Origin: Massospora cicadina
Taxonomy: Eukaryota; Entomophthoromycota; Entomophthoromycetes; Entomophthorales; Entomophthoraceae
NCBI GenBank assembly: GCA_022478985.1
Contig: JAKSZP010009312.1
Coordinates: 1 to 64,000, forward strand
Length of the DNA: 64,000 bases
Direction of reading: 5' to 3'
Shown piece after piece: positions 11,414 through 23,599 of the stretch. Under the pieces are notes generated by a model. It was given only the letters and a program-made list of their open reading frames with translations. It had not been told where the DNA came from and ran no database searches. The translations under genes and the position numbers were made by a program. Position 1 is the first letter of the stretch; every line of letters starts with the position of its first letter.

Positions 11414-13326
11414 TTTTATTAAACTGAGGTAAGATGACCAGGGGACAGTTCTACTAAAACTCAAAGAGCAAAAATATAATTTCCTCACCAAAAGAACGAA
11501 CAAATCGCCCAAAACGAGTGGATGACACACAAAATGCAAACACAACCAACCAGGTGGGACAGCGGTAACCGCTTATCCCATTATAGCAGAAGGGGAGGTG
11601 GGATCAGGGGGCTTATCCTCAGCATTGTCATATCCCTAAGCAGGTCACGGGCTTCATTGGAGAGCAGGGGCGTCAAGGTGTCAGCGGGATGCAGAGCGAA
11701 ATTTCCAATGATTGTGGTGGCAGGAAGACAGCTGTTGTATATAAGAGTTCTGATGTAGCTAGCCAAAGCTGCTTAAAATTTTATTTGTGCGTTGAGGAGC
11801 TTTAAAAACGCGACAATATTGGTTCAGGTAAACTTGGCTTTGGACTTCCGCACTACCACTGCCACGTGCTGGATGGCGTTGTTGGTGGCTTTGTTAGATT
11901 TAATCAACATATTCTTTTGAAGCATATTGACGGTGGAGGGGATAATGGAGGGGAATTTCTCCTGCGAGCATTGCCACTAATTTGGAAGTAGCTTTGCGGA
12001 AAGGATGACAATCTGGATTAGCCGCTGCTTCAACATCCAGGCGGTGGTTGCTGTGGAATGTTTCAGCATTTTTCTGGGGGGCAAATAGATGAGAAGTTAG
12101 TTTAGCGTCATGGTCAGCATACACAAATTGTTTGAGTTGGATAGTATAGCTTCAATAATATTACTGGACTAATCAATTTCAGACAATAGATCCCAAGGGT
12201 TTTGGTTGAATTGAATTGGGGAATTGGAATATGCTTGAGGTTTGGTTAATTTGTTGGAGGATGCATGGGAGCGAACTGGGGTCAAAGCCAGTGTCTGATT
12301 GGAGGGAGCGTTTGTGGCACTGGGGCGAGGAGGAGGCTGATTGGTGGTTGCAGGCATGGCTGCAGCAACAGGCTTTGAGGGAGGGGAAGTAGGATTGTAC
12401 CCCATACTGAAACTGCCATGGGGTGGGCGGCAGATTGGAAGCTGGCAGACAAAAGATCAGAGCCGTTGGAAGCAGCTAAGGATGTGCACTTACGTTTTGA
12501 GTGGTCCAACTTAAAACAGGATGGATAGATCATTCTCCCACCCTCAACGTGGGCCCAGATCAGATAGTCATGGGCATAGGGAATGATGGCGCAAGGGGGA
12601 ATTGAAAAGGCAATCTTACTAAATTAAGGGCTGATCTTAGCATATGCCCAAGGTCCAGTGAGGCGTGTGGCCCCATTTGGGACCACAAATTGTAAGATGG
12701 GGTTGGAGCCATAGGCTGCCAAACTGTCCATCAGCTCCTGATGGAGCACCGCAGGGGGGAGGTGGGTGGGCAAACCAGCAAACTGAACCACCAAAATGGT
12801 ATCCGCTAGGAGCAGGGTCTGAATTTTGGGGAGAGGGGTACCCTGAAAATCTGGGGCACAATTTCCACAGTGGCGGCATCAGCTTTACAGATGAAGTCAA
12901 GATCAAAATACACCTTATAGGGTTGGAAATCAATAAAACTGGCGGGAGCCATCACCGCCTGTGCCATTTCAATAATGGCTTGATCATGGCAAGGGAGTTT
13001 CCCATATTTGACCCTAAGGCCAAAATGCATGTTGCTCCGGGGAGCACCAGGGGGTAATGAGGCACCACTTGAGTACAAGCGAGGTGAGCGTCAAAATCCT
13101 TGTGAGAAACGAATTTCCCAGTGGTTTGGTATGACTGGGCGAGCCAGTATGAGTGCATTTTCCCACTGGACAGAAAATGGTGGGGGAGTTTTGCAGCTGC
13201 CCCACACTGGGGCAGCAGGCGGGGAATCTGAGGAAATTAGAGCAAAACTACAGTGGTAGATTACAATTTGCTTCTTCTTTTTTGTGTACAATTTGCTCAG
13301 AAAGTTATGCCGAGCATAAAGAGAGT
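11414..13326 (-). mobile_element. GOR-1, full-length gag-only retroposon inserted in Gypsy-A2 integrase
   Basis: 1,913 bp. The 5' end at 13,326 begins ACTCTCTTTATG on the minus strand and the 3' end at 11,414 ends with CAGTTTAATAAAA. It is flanked by a degenerate duplication of about 18-20 bp (CTATAGTCTCCATAATTC at 11,396-11,413; CAATAGTCTACATAATTT at 13,327-13,344), and the integrase reads across the site when it is removed. The tail CTGTCCCCTGGTC (11,435-11,448) is shared with the LINE at 53,893. The long, fairly precise TSD without terminal repeats points to target-primed reverse transcription rather than an LTR or DNA transposon. Confidence 0.85.
11570..13237 (-). pseudogene. GOR-1 gag-like ORF remnant with degraded zinc knuckle
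   Basis: The frame starts with an ATT where other copies have ATG (13,237) and reads SSDSPPAAPVWGSC. About 100 residues on comes the family signature ASFIDFQPYKVYFDLDF (near 12,930), then the CCHC region YPSCFKLDHSKRKC near 12,510, in which the first Cys is Tyr, and QNPWDLLSEID near 12,185. At least three frame changes occur. By analogy with LINE ORF1 proteins the product would bind RNA and assemble a ribonucleoprotein particle. No endonuclease or RT follows. Confidence 0.75.
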
Positions 13327-15840
13327 CAATAGTCTACATAATTTCTTCCCAATAATACCGATCCATAGTCCAATCAAAGGTTTTATTGGCTCCTCCATGT
13401 CCAAGGGTGGAGTGAGCTTCCAGGATAATAGTTACACGTTCTGAGGGCCAAAGGTAAGGGAGCCACTTTGCCCCACAATCTTGTACAATTTTCCAGTCTC
13501 CACTTTGGTGTTTTGGAGGTGCCGGGCTAACATTCTCAGTATGGGCTCATCCTCATCCTCTCAGTCCTTAGGGATCATTAAGAGATCATATAGCCTCTCC
13601 GCTATGCTATTATCCAAGTGAAGGACTGGAAGCTGAGTTAACCCATCAACATTTCTGTGAAGGGTTCCTGCATGGTGTTTGATCTTCATGTTGTAATGTT
13701 GGAGTTTTTAGATTCCTGCGAGTTAATTGGCCAGTAAGATCCTTCATGTTCTATAATCATTTCAGAGAAGCGTGGTCTGTAACCACAGTGAAAGTGGTTC
13801 CATATGGGAAAGGGCAGTAGTGGTTTACAGCTAACAGTACGGCAATGCAATCCTTCTCTGTTACACTGTAGTTATGTTACGCCTTTGACAGCATCTTGCT
13901 AAGTTAGGATACAGGATGATCAACACCATTTTCATCCAGTTGAGCTAATATGGCCATAACGGCATTGTATGAGGCATTGATAAACAAAATAAATGGATTA
14001 CCATAGTTGGGATGCCTCAGGATAGGACGTTTTTGTAGAAGAAGCTTCAACGTCTCAGAAGCGGCCTTCTGTTCAGCGCCCCATTGGAAAGGGGTGTTCT
14101 TAGTCAGTAGGCGGACGAGGGTTCACTGAGTTGTGGAAACTTAAGGATGAATTGATGCTAATACTCTATTATCCCTAGAAATACCTGTATATCCCGCAAA
14201 TTTTTAGGGGGAGGCATTTTTGCAATCGCTTCAACCTTATCTTGTATGGGTTGTATTCCCCCTCTTGAGAGATGATATTCCAAGAAAATCCAATTTTTTG
14301 GAAAAAGGTACAATTTAAGAGTTTTAATATAATATTGGATTCCCATAAGCGTTGAAACAACACCTCTAAGTGATCAAGATGTTTGTTTAAGGCTTTTGAT
14401 AACACCTTGATGTCATTGAGATAGATAATGACGCAAATTAACTTCAAGTCCTGAAAAATGTGATTCATGTTGCTCTGGAAAGTTGCAGGTGCGTTACACA
14501 ACCCTTGAGGTAATTAGTTTGGTTAGAAAATAACCTCACTGCAAATGAGAGCACATTTCTCTTGGTCCTCATGAGAAAAATCCATTTGTCAATAGCCACT
14601 AGAGAAGTCCATGGCGGAGAAGAAGTTAGAGCCAGAGAGTTGGGACAGGGCGCCTTCAAAGTGGGGGATAGGGTATCTATCCTTTTTTGTTAGGTTATTT
14701 AACTTGAAGTAGTTCATGACTATCCGATGACATCCATTATACTTTTTAATTAGCAAGAGGGGAGAAGACCAAGGGCTTTGTGAAGGAACTAGTAATCCGC
14801 GTCTAATAGAAGCTTGTGTTCTGTCCTAAATAATGTTCCTCCATCTTTGACTAGCGTTAAGGGTTGGACTAAATGGTATGGACATCAGCCCCTACATCAA
14901 TAGAGTGACACCAACGCATCATGTGGCCATAGTCGTTATTTGATTTGTAAAATATGTTGCTAAAGTCTTCCAATAGAGTGTGAACTTTTTCAAGTTCAAT
15001 TGGGGTCAATTCATCTGAGATATGGACATTGAGTAAGGTACATACCAGGTTATTCGTTAGCAGGCCCATATCTAACGTAGAGCCAGTAGAGTAAATTTGT
15101 TCAGTGTCATCCACTGGGATTAATAAGCTTTTTTCCTCTATTCTATTGTTTTCTTTTCACCATGTCTAAGACGATGAGGCTCCCCAACTAAAGAGTAATA
15201 GGCCTCTGGTAGGCTGGGTCTAAAACGCCAGGCAATACCCGAGGCTTGTGGGGCTAACGCCCTCAATACTTACAAGGTGCAACAAGAAGTGGTGAGGATC
15301 TGGAAAGTGTTATTGTGCCAATCACTCTTTGTTTACCCGGATTAGTCACTACATCATTTGCAGCATAAAACTAATACTGTCCATAGCATCTACTGAATCA
15401 GGTAATTTTTTATACATCGTTCTGAAATGGTATAATGTAAAGGTAAAGCGGAAAATGGTTACTCAACTAGACAAGTATATTCGTTATTGCTGGGATCTTT
15501 ATTGGATAAAACTAAAGGACTTCATAATTGAGTAACGAAAGGAAACCTTACTTCACGTCAATGATTACCTCATATTCGATTATAAATTGAGTACCTATGA
15601 GCATATCATAGGTGTTGTTGTCCAAGGCCAATGCGGGGCTGATAAAATAAGCTTCCCAATTTGAATGGGAAGGGAAGAGTATGCCCCGATGGCGCAGGTG
15701 ATGTTTGGGCTTGCGGTTTCAAACTCTTAATTGTACTCCAAGTCAGGCGCCAACTTGATTTTTTTCATCAGCTTTGAAGATATTTTCATTCACTGGGGAG
15801 CCAGTATGCAGGATGGCCATCACCCAGACTTTTTAAATGA

Positions 15841-18440
15841 CCACTTTCACCTTAGTGATTTTTCCCCCAAAGTTAGGAGACAGAGCTAGGACCTTCTTGA
15901 GATGGAAGGTGGAGGTTAGTTTGCGAGCTGTCTCAAAGAAACTCTCCAAGATGGACTTCATGGTGTGACCTCGCTTCAGAGGGAGAATTAAACAAATAGG
16001 AGCTGGTCTGTCTCGCTGGCGGTATCAATAACCACAGGACACCCTAATACTGGGCTGAATGTATGTATCCTCAGATATGGTGGTCGCTTTTAATCCTCTA
16101 GCATTTAAACGATTAGGGACATCCACTACAATGGATACTCCTAATATATAGTAAACAACATCATTGTAACCCTTCAGATTCACCCCAGGGGTATTTTCAA
16201 CAGGAGGTAATGTCATAATCTGAGTAAATGAATCAGGCACATGAGATTCATTGGCAATAGATGTGCTTATCCCTAAGTTATCTCTTTCCCTGCTCCTGCT
16301 CCTCAGCATCAGCTTTCTTTTTCCAACACACAGCCTCATGATATCCAAACTTGTTGCAGTATGCACACCGAGGGCGTTCAGGCTGCTTGTCTTTTGTTTT
16401 TTGCTCCTCAGGGCCCATAATCTGAAGGAACTGTTTTTATCTTCAATGGCCAGTACTTGAGGCATAGGCTTTTGATCCTCAATGGCCAGAACATGAGGTC
16501 GGGATACTACTCCACGAGGTACTTAAAGCTTGTGGAAGTCAGCAACATCTAATGGAGCCTCTTTTATATCATGGACGTTGCAAAAATAGCATTTGACTGA
16601 AGTGATATGAATCGACAAAGGAGTGTGAGATGCAACCTAGTCAAGTTAGTGGCAACAGCGTCATCAAAGGTCAACATCTTAGAAGTTAACAACGTCTGTG
16701 CTTTAATATAGAACTGTTCCACAAAGACAACCACTGACTCCTTCTTCTAATGCTAAAGCGCATGAAAGCTTGCTTCTTCATGCTTAAGCTTTATTTTGAG
16801 CCAAACACGTTAATAAGGGCCTCCTTGACCTCGGACCAGGTGTTAAGAGCATTAATATGGGGACCACCACCTCCTGGGCCATGCGACTCAAACAAGAGAG
16901 GATGTGTTTGACCTACTGACGGTCAGTCATTCCTTTTATAACAGCTTCATAAACATATAGAAACGAAGTGATGAAGCCCTCGCCAGGGATGAACTTGTCC
17001 TTAAAAGTTGGTTTAGATGTATCATGGTCACCCCAGAGAGGATATAAACTGCAAGAGCATTGGTCCTTATGGTTTCTGAGCAAAGGTCCAACTGATCAAA
17101 AGAGTGAGAGAGTCAATCGAGCTGGTCTTTATTAGCTTTAAGACAGGTTTTCATGGCGGTGATGGACTTTTGGGGGGCGTATTAACATAGAGATAATCTA
17201 GCTTCCATTCCCATCTTTTGAGTTTCTAGTTATTTAATCCGACTCTCCAGTGCCTTAACTTTAAAACGGAGTTGTGACACAAGGGAGCTTATTTTTTGGT
17301 TGTCAACTTCCACCACCCCCACACGCTTTTTAAGCTCCTCTTTCATCTGCTTACACCTTTTATCATCACGTGGATGGGAGCTTTGTAAATGTACGCCCCC
17401 TTAAGATGTTCATAGCTACGCTCAACTTGCGTCAACTGACTATGCACATCCTTCAACAGAGAAGGCCCTTCAAGTGAGGTTTTAACCACTTGATCTTCTT
17501 TTTCACATTCTCTTGTTTGGCGGGCCAAATATCTTATATTCTCAAGAGAATCTTTAAGGGATAGCTCCTTTTCCAGTTGAGCAAACTTAGCCTCTAGAAC
17601 GGGGGTAGCCCTAGAAGGTTCATGCAATAGACTGGGCTCAAGAACCTTAACGTGTGACAAGGATTGAGCTAGTTGCCGCTCCACCACTTCCACACGTTGT
17701 TCCTCCCCAAGTTATGGTGGACGAATGTGACAAAAGGTCGCAGCAAGTCTACTTTTCATGCTTTTCAAGTTCTTTGGAAAACTCCTGAAGTAGAGAGCGG
17801 GTGCTAGTGGTAAAGGCGTGTAACTCTTCATGGAAGACCTTCAGCGCCTCTTATACATACTTTACTACACCAGTATCCAATGTAGTGGGCCACTCATGCA
17901 TCTGAATAATGAATTTGTGGTTTTCCTCTACATCAGATTTAGCTGCTCCAATATGTTCAGAGGTCAGCCGATATAGATTATCATAAGCTGATCTTAGAGC
18001 GTCATGATTTGCTAAGTGTCAATGTAGCTCTTTATGATGAGCAACTAATAGGTATATCACATTAATAAATCAGAATGGGCAAATTTGCGGATATAGGTAA
18101 TCAAATTGGTAAGCTATCTATAAGCATCAAGAAGGATTCAAGTTTCATAGAGGTATATAAAACAGTCCTCTACAGAAAAACCTCTTTCTTGGGAAGCGAT
18201 ATCACCAGGGTTTAATATGCCATGCGTTAGTTCTCTCAATACACCAGCTGCAGGACAGGTAAGGTGGTGAGACTCTGGTATTAAGATTCGTTCAAACTGT
18301 TCTCCTCTGAATGATAAGGTTAGGAGGATATCCATACGGTCATGTTCTGCTCCATTGCCGTTTCTTATCCAGCTATTAACACTTCCAGCTAGTGCCCTCC
18401 ATTTTGTTGGTAAAGAAACTTGTGTCATACAGAGTGAATC
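15841..18440 (-). pseudogene. gag: Gypsy-A2 gag remnant
   Basis: Capsid/nucleocapsid precursor. The N-terminal region (18,428-18,138) begins just after the PBS. A coiled-coil segment occupies 17,693-17,343 (KFAQLEKELSLKDSLENI; heptad-like, Glu/Lys-rich). The nucleocapsid zinc knuckle is near 16,380-16,335: CAYCNKFGYHEAVC, where the expected His is Tyr, a single C-to-T change. Beyond it an Arg/Glu-rich stretch leads to the protease. Stops and frameshifts are frequent. Total length, about 850 codons, is long for a gypsy gag, mostly because of the coiled coil. Confidence 0.7.
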
Positions 18441-18455
18441 CTGTAGTGAGTACCA
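18438..18455 (-). promoter_or_regulatory. Primer-binding site of Gypsy-A2
   Basis: Three bases after the LTR end (minus strand, TTTCCACA then AAT) stands TGGTACTCACTACAGGAT. It begins with TGG as expected for pairing with a tRNA 3' CCA. The same block follows the LTR in Gypsy-E, TRIM-1 and element H. Here the upstream base context is AATTGG, so the ATG present in the sister elements has been lost or shifted. Confidence 0.8.
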
Positions 18456-18458
18456 ATT

Positions 18459-19216
18459 TGTGGAAATCCAGCAAGGTTTTTATCTCGCTGGTGTTGATAC
18501 AGCTAGATTCCACAAAAATATGTAAATCATAAAAAGAATTACTTTTTCAAATAAAAGTAAAGGTTGGTTTTTTACGTTTTTTATTTGGGGAACAAAAGAA
18601 GTAAAAAGTGAGTGTTTTGATACTAATGCTCAGTATTTAAACTATCTTTAGCATTGAGGTCTGTAGGGATTCAATGTAGCATTCAGAATAGCTTAGACAC
18701 ATCTGAATTAGGAAATATGGTAATTTATCCTATTGGAGCTTGGGCCATTTGAGTTCCTTTGGCGAATTAGAGATGGGAAGGTGATTTATGGCCAGAATAT
18801 ACTCATGTGGTAATGATTTTATAAACTTAACCAACACCATTAGATAAAATAATTGCACCTTGAGGGCCTCCGCCACGCCTATAAAAGAAGGTGGTTCCTG
18901 CTTAGGTGTTGTAATGGAACTAGATGTGGCAGGGGGAGAACCATTCAATGGATGCCCCAGAAAATGCCACGTGGTCAGAGGAATCTGTTACTTGATTTCG
19001 AGTTAATAGCCATATGGTTTTTGAAAAGTGTTGTCCCAACCTTTGGGGTTTTACCAAGAATCAGCCAGGATCTTTTGGCCAAATTTTTTATTATTTTTGT
19101 TTTAATCAATATTACTTTAGGATTGGACATGTAATTGGCCAATCATATGTGTTAAATCGGTACTAATCTTACCTAAACCATTATTATGCCAAAATTGAGA
19201 TGGCAAATGTCTGACA
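18459..19216 (-). repeat. 5' LTR of Gypsy-A2
   Basis: Starts TGTGGAAATCCAGCAAGG and ends TGTCTGACA in plus orientation. Contains a 72-codon minus-strand frame (18,730-18,948) reading PPATSSSITTPKQEPPSF and IKSLPHEYILA, homologous to the frame in the other LTR. Confidence 0.92.
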
Positions 19217-19538
19217 TCCATAGATTTTTAGAAGTTAATCTCAGGATCAATCCCCAGACGATTTCTTAAGGTAAATGGCCAATATTGCTCTAATTAATTG
19301 GGACCAAATGGCAAATTTGTTGCATGTATATTCAGCCTGAATCATATAAGCATATTCATCCTGAGCTTTTGAGAGGATAATTTGGTTAATTTGACGTTGA
19401 GATTTCTGGCCCAAATTGTATAACAGTAATTGGATTTAGTTGAGAATCTGAGAAAATGGCCCAAAATTTGGGAGGATAAGCAGCCTGATTTGTTGGTTGT
19501 CAAAGGTTTAATTTTGGGTCAACCACCAGACTTTGACA
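19217..19538 (-). repeat. Left LTR of Gypsy-E, inner part
   Basis: Continues the left LTR interrupted at 9,693. It matches 26,690-26,948 (for example TCAGCCTGA at about 19,351 and 26,812, and GGTCAACCACCAGA against GATCAACCATCAGA just before the ends TTTGACA and TCTGACA). Confidence 0.8.
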
Positions 19539-20122
19539 TTTCCACCCACTTGACTAAACATAAGCCCTGATTAGCCTTCACTGATCTTCATCATTCTTCA
19601 ATTTTTGCCAAATTGCTGATGGATTTGGAGTCAGATCCCCTCCTCAAGTTCAAACTCTACTATTATCTTAATTATGCTTTTTAATTTATATTTTATTATA
19701 TTTTCTTTTCTTTATCATTTTTTATTTTTTTTATTTTAACCCATTTATGCAATCCTTTTATTATATATATTTCTTAATAAGAAGCTTATTGAACCTTAAA
19801 AATTTTGCATGGACTCGATTGTATATATAGCCAGCCTTGATATTCTTGATTGTGTATGTGAACTGTGATGTCTTTGCAATTATTTTGAATGTCCCAAAAC
19901 ATATGCAACCTAACTTTTGCAATCGGCCTGATCCATGGGTGTTGCAAAATAAAACCTCGCTACCTAATTTTGAAATCAGCCAAATTGAAGTGATTTTTTT
20001 ATCCTTTTTGTGTCAGGCGTTTTATATTTAAGACTATTGTCAAAGTCTTAAGCTTACAATTTGATTAAGGTATTTAGAAGTTTCTTGGCATATTAAGGAT
20101 AGCTGGTCTTGCCAGGATCTTT
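19539..20122 (-). other. 3' non-coding end of Gypsy-E
   Basis: Lies between the integrase remnant and the 3' LTR of the minus-strand element. It contains an AT-rich, strongly strand-biased run (19,670-19,760, pyrimidine-rich on the plus strand). No coding domain was seen. The 64-codon plus-strand frame at 19,837-20,031 has no recognisable motif. Confidence 0.5.
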
Positions 20123-23100
20123 TTAGGACTGAATATAGTAGCAATGGTAGGGCTGATGTCCTCCATACAATAACTTAAAAGGGGACATCCTGGTAGCCAA
20201 ATGGTAGGAGTTATTGTAGGAAAATACTGCCAAACTCAAGTAGGTAATCCATTTAGTTGGTTTGGCTGAAGTTAATTTCCTGATAACATTCACCAACGTC
20301 CCATTTGCTTGATCAACCATACCAGTGGTTTTGGGATGATAGGGAGCAAAACACGCCTCCTACTCCCATTAACTGGTTGAGCTTGGTGAGGACATGGGCG
20401 GTGAAGTTTGTTCCATTATCAGTAAGGATAAACTCCGGGACATCCATGCTTGTAGAGGATGTTTTCAAGGGTGAACTTGGCTGTAGTTGCTGCTACTGCT
20501 TCCTGAATAGTCTTGGCTTCAACACAGTTAGTCAAGTGGTTGACAGTTTTGATAATGTACTTGGCTTTTGAGTTGCTTGTTGAAAGAGGTCCAACAACGT
20601 TAATAGATATGGTGTGCCAGGCAAACTTGAGCCAAACAAGCTAATAAGACGTGATTTTTTAAAACGGTTTTTCATTGACACTTAAGACAGAATTCTAGCA
20701 TTTCTTGGATGTCAAGATGCAATGACACCCAGTAGTAGAATTACTTCAGATGCTCCTTCGTTTTCTTGAATCACCATTCCCATTGGCCTTATGTTAAGAC
20801 ATAATAATGTCTGTTTGAGCTTGTGGTCTTGAAATCTATACCTCTTGTCCTTGATGACTTGTAAAATGTCCTGTTTTTGAGAGATATATCTTGTCATAAG
20901 TCCGAAAATAATTTTTGAATGGATTTGGCTCATCTTAGTATTCTCTATTGATCATCTTATTAAGAAACTCATCAGTAGGCTAAGAATTGTTATAGTGGCA
21001 GTTGAGAGGCCGTCGGCGTTTTGATGCTTTACCCTAGCATGATGCTCAATTGTGTAGTCGTAGGTTTAAAGCTTTAACGCCCAGCGGGCTAATCAGCCCT
21101 CAGGCTCTCTTAAATTGTTCAGCCATCTTAGGTATGCATGATTGGTAATAACATTAAAGTGAGTGCCATGTAGATAGACCAAAAATTGCTTGCAAGTATA
21201 TATGGCTGCCAAGAATTCCCATTCTGTCACCATATACTTTTCTCTCATGAACGTTCAAGGCCCAACTAGCAAAGGCAACTGGATGCTCTTCGCCATCCTT
21301 TCCAACTTGAGATATGGCTCCAATTGCTGTTAGTGAACATTAGTTTGAGCAATTAATTTGCGGTCAAAGTCTATATCAAAGAATGAGAGCTACCAATAGT
21401 GCCAATTGGAGCTAATTAAATGCTTCTTGGCGAGACGGAGTCCAGTCAAATGGGACATTATACTTGATTAATTAAAAAGAGCGGCCCTCCAAGTTGTGTA
21501 AAGTTGGCAATAAATTGGCAATAGGACCCAATCATTTTAGGAATACTTGAAGATCACACTTGGATTTGGGACATTCCATTTAGCAATGGCATCTAACTTA
21601 TAGGATTAGGGCTGAAGACCTACTTTGTCAATCATAAAGACAAGATATTTCAGCTAATCCTTGAAGAAATGGCTTTTTTGGGCTTGATTTTAAGTTTGCA
21701 GTTGCTAGCCTTCTGAAAACATCAACTAAGTGTTCCAGGTGGTTTCCAAAAGTGTGACTGAAAGCATTAATATTGTAAAGATACACTAAAACACATGATA
21801 ACCTTAAATCACCCAGGATTGTGTCCATGGCTCTCTGAAAGGTAGCCAGGGCATTGCAGAGCCCTTGAGGAATTCTTATCGGCTGGATTAGGCCCCTTTG
21901 GTTTATAATTGCACATTTTTTGCGCTCCTCTTCAAGCATATCTATTTGAATATACCTGCAAATAAGGTCAATCTCTGAGAATAACTTCGCGCCCCTAGCC
22001 TGTCCAAGGCATCAGAAATCCATGGCAGAGGGTATGAGTCCTTCTTTGTAATATTATTTAACTTCTGGTAATCAATGTCTACTCATTTGCTTCCGTTTTT
22101 TACTATTATAATTGGTGCATCCCAAGGACTTTTTTGAGGGCACTAACATGCTGTGATCAAGGAGTTCGTTATTCTCCTTGGAAACAGCTTCTTCTAATGA
22201 TTTCAAGCTTCTAATAAGATGTAATCAAATCGGTTTGTGATCTTTGGTATCAATATTTTAGACAACACCCTTAGCACATCCCAAGTCATAAATCTTGTGC
22301 ATATATTTCCCAATATTAGGAATTAACTCTTGATCTTGGCCCTTCTTGGAGTTGGCCAGGATTTTTAAATTAACCATAGGGACAACATTGGTAAGCTGAT
22401 TAGGTCATTGTTAGGAAATACTTAATTTAACAAAAGTTCCAAACTCAATATATAGAATTTTTTCATGATGGATTAGATTAAAAAAGTAATCATTTGACAT
22501 CACTTGGTGGTGATGGGCTGATTTTTGAAGGTTTGCACACAAGACGTGAATTTCTCCATAGCTGGGATGAAGATACTGGGTGCGATGTTTTGCTTAGATA
22601 GAAATTTAAACCATGGTTGTATACTTCGCCATAAAGTCCTTCTGAAATTTTAATTGTCAGTCCAGTTGGAACGATTACTAGATCTCCCATTGATATATTA
22701 ATGAACCTTTTGACCAAAGAGGGATGCCCATTGACTCATTAATCTGGGTGTATAATAATTTTACCATTAATCATACTTTGATATACTCAAAGGGGACTAT
22801 TCCATCTTTGCAGGCCAGATCTGTGAATAGGCTGGGCTTCTTTTACTTATCTGCTTCAATTTATTAGAGTAAAGTGGAATAGCCTGGACAAGAATGGTGA
22901 GAGTATCATCCTTATGATTTTTAAAAACTCTAAATCTTCTCAAGAAATCAATCATTATTAGGATATCATAGTTAATCTTTGGAAATACTATGGCAGATGT
23001 TGTCACTACAATAGATCCAAATCTGGATTTAGGGTACTGTATGCACCCAGAGACTTGGTTGTATGTGCTCCAGCTGTACCATAACTCTGACAGTAGGCAA

Positions 23101-23195
23101 CATTGGGCGTAATTTTTAAACTTTTTATACAATTTTTGTGCTGACTATATTATAGGGGCTCCGCTATCTATGATGGCCCAAACTTGGACCTTGTT
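20123..23195 (-). pseudogene. pol: Gypsy-E pol remnant: protease, RT, RNase H, integrase
   Basis: Read leftward from 23,195. Protease: AIIDSGAP near 23,170 and NYDILIMIDFLRRFRVF near 22,970-22,920 (a typical C-terminal protease block). RT: SPWDAPIIIVKNGSK, KKDSYPLPWISDALDRLGA (about 22,130-22,000), then 21,939-21,628 with IPQGLCNALATFQRAMDTIL and a catalytic box reading YLYN in place of YLDD. RNase H about 21,350-21,000 (HPVAFASWALNVHERK, EPEG, LARWALKL). Integrase: MVDQANGTLVNVIRKLTSA at 20,320-20,260, where the catalytic Glu position reads Asp/Gln, then MSPFKLLYGG. Many stops; inactive. The wording groups it with Gypsy-B. Confidence 0.82.
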
Positions 23196-23599
23196 TACTG
23201 CTATGTTTACATAAGAACATTCAGAGTAGTGTTTAGAGGTATTTATTGTATAAATGCTGTGATTGCTACACAAAACCAGGTGTGATTTAATATTTAAGCG
23301 GTAACTGGGAATTTATCTGCTAAGGTCTTCATTGGAATGGCTACTTTTACGTTGTTATGCAAAGGTAGGTCGTTTGAACATCAAGGGCGAGGGTCCAAAC
23401 ACTGATCAATAATCTGCTTGGCATAAGGTTTCAACACTTCTGCTCAGACTTCTTTAGTATTTTTTTAAAGCTTTAATTGATTTTTCTTTAGCCCAAGTAG
23501 TAACCATGAGGACATTATTGGCTAATATATGGACTAGGTTAACTTTGGTAAAATCTTCGTCCCTAAAGAGCTTGCAAGGGTCAGGTGGAATAGTTTGGT

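Larger units (their letters stand above)
10680..15840 (-). pseudogene. pol: Gypsy-A2 pol remnant, interrupted by GOR-1
   Basis: Read leftward. Protease near 15,840-15,560: AILHTGSPVN, in which the catalytic DTG has become HTG, then YDMLIGTQFIIEYEVIID. RT from about 14,900: KDRYPIPHFEGALSQLSGSNFFSAMDF, LCNAPATFQSNMNH, and YLND at about 14,415-14,430. RNase H about 14,100-13,560. Integrase starts near 13,500 (HSTLGHGGANKTF) and is interrupted at 13,326 by GOR-1, resuming at 11,413 with EVFYACLTFKKQ. The second integrase Asp (LLCDNGKNF near 11,100) is intact here although changed in Gypsy-A1. The C-terminal part at 10,689-10,964 is nearly identical to 1,738-1,994. Numerous stops make it inactive. 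Confidence 0.85.
9694..19216 (-). mobile_element. Gypsy-A2, complete but decayed Ty3/gypsy element with both LTRs
   Basis: LTRs of 760 bp (9,694-10,453) and 758 bp (18,459-19,216) flank a minus-strand internal region with PBS, gag, protease, RT, RNase H, integrase and polypurine tract. On the minus strand the LTR begins TGTC(G/A)GACATTT and ends TTTCCACA. A perfect 5-bp duplication, TCCAT, occurs at 9,689-9,693 and 19,217-19,221. The element lies inside the left LTR of Gypsy-E. Removing GOR-1 (1,913 bp plus one TSD) leaves about 7.6 kb, a plausible full length. Gag is large (about 2.5 kb) and has a coiled-coil N-terminal half. Confidence 0.92.

Noticed and set aside
12637..13291. Several overlapping plus- and minus-strand frames, including a 130-codon plus-strand one
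   Set aside because: The GC-rich GOR-1 gag region gives long shadow frames. Only the minus-strand reading matches GOR-3 and GOR-4 and contains the FIDF-PYK signature.
1..15000. The large inverted repeat (Gypsy-A1 and Gypsy-A2) as a single palindromic mobile unit
   Set aside because: A2 has its own LTR pair and TSD, so the two copies are separate insertions of one family in opposite orientations.
16251..16460. Plus-strand 69-codon frame with a signal-peptide-like leucine-rich start
   Set aside because: It is the complement of the Gypsy-A2 nucleocapsid region (Lys/Arg/Glu-rich on the minus strand), which gives Leu/Ser/Phe-rich antisense.
19670..19760. T-rich run as a microsatellite or replication origin
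   Set aside because: It is low-complexity pyrimidine-rich DNA with no repeat unit, at the place where the Gypsy-E minus-strand purine-rich 3' end is expected. Nothing supports an origin.
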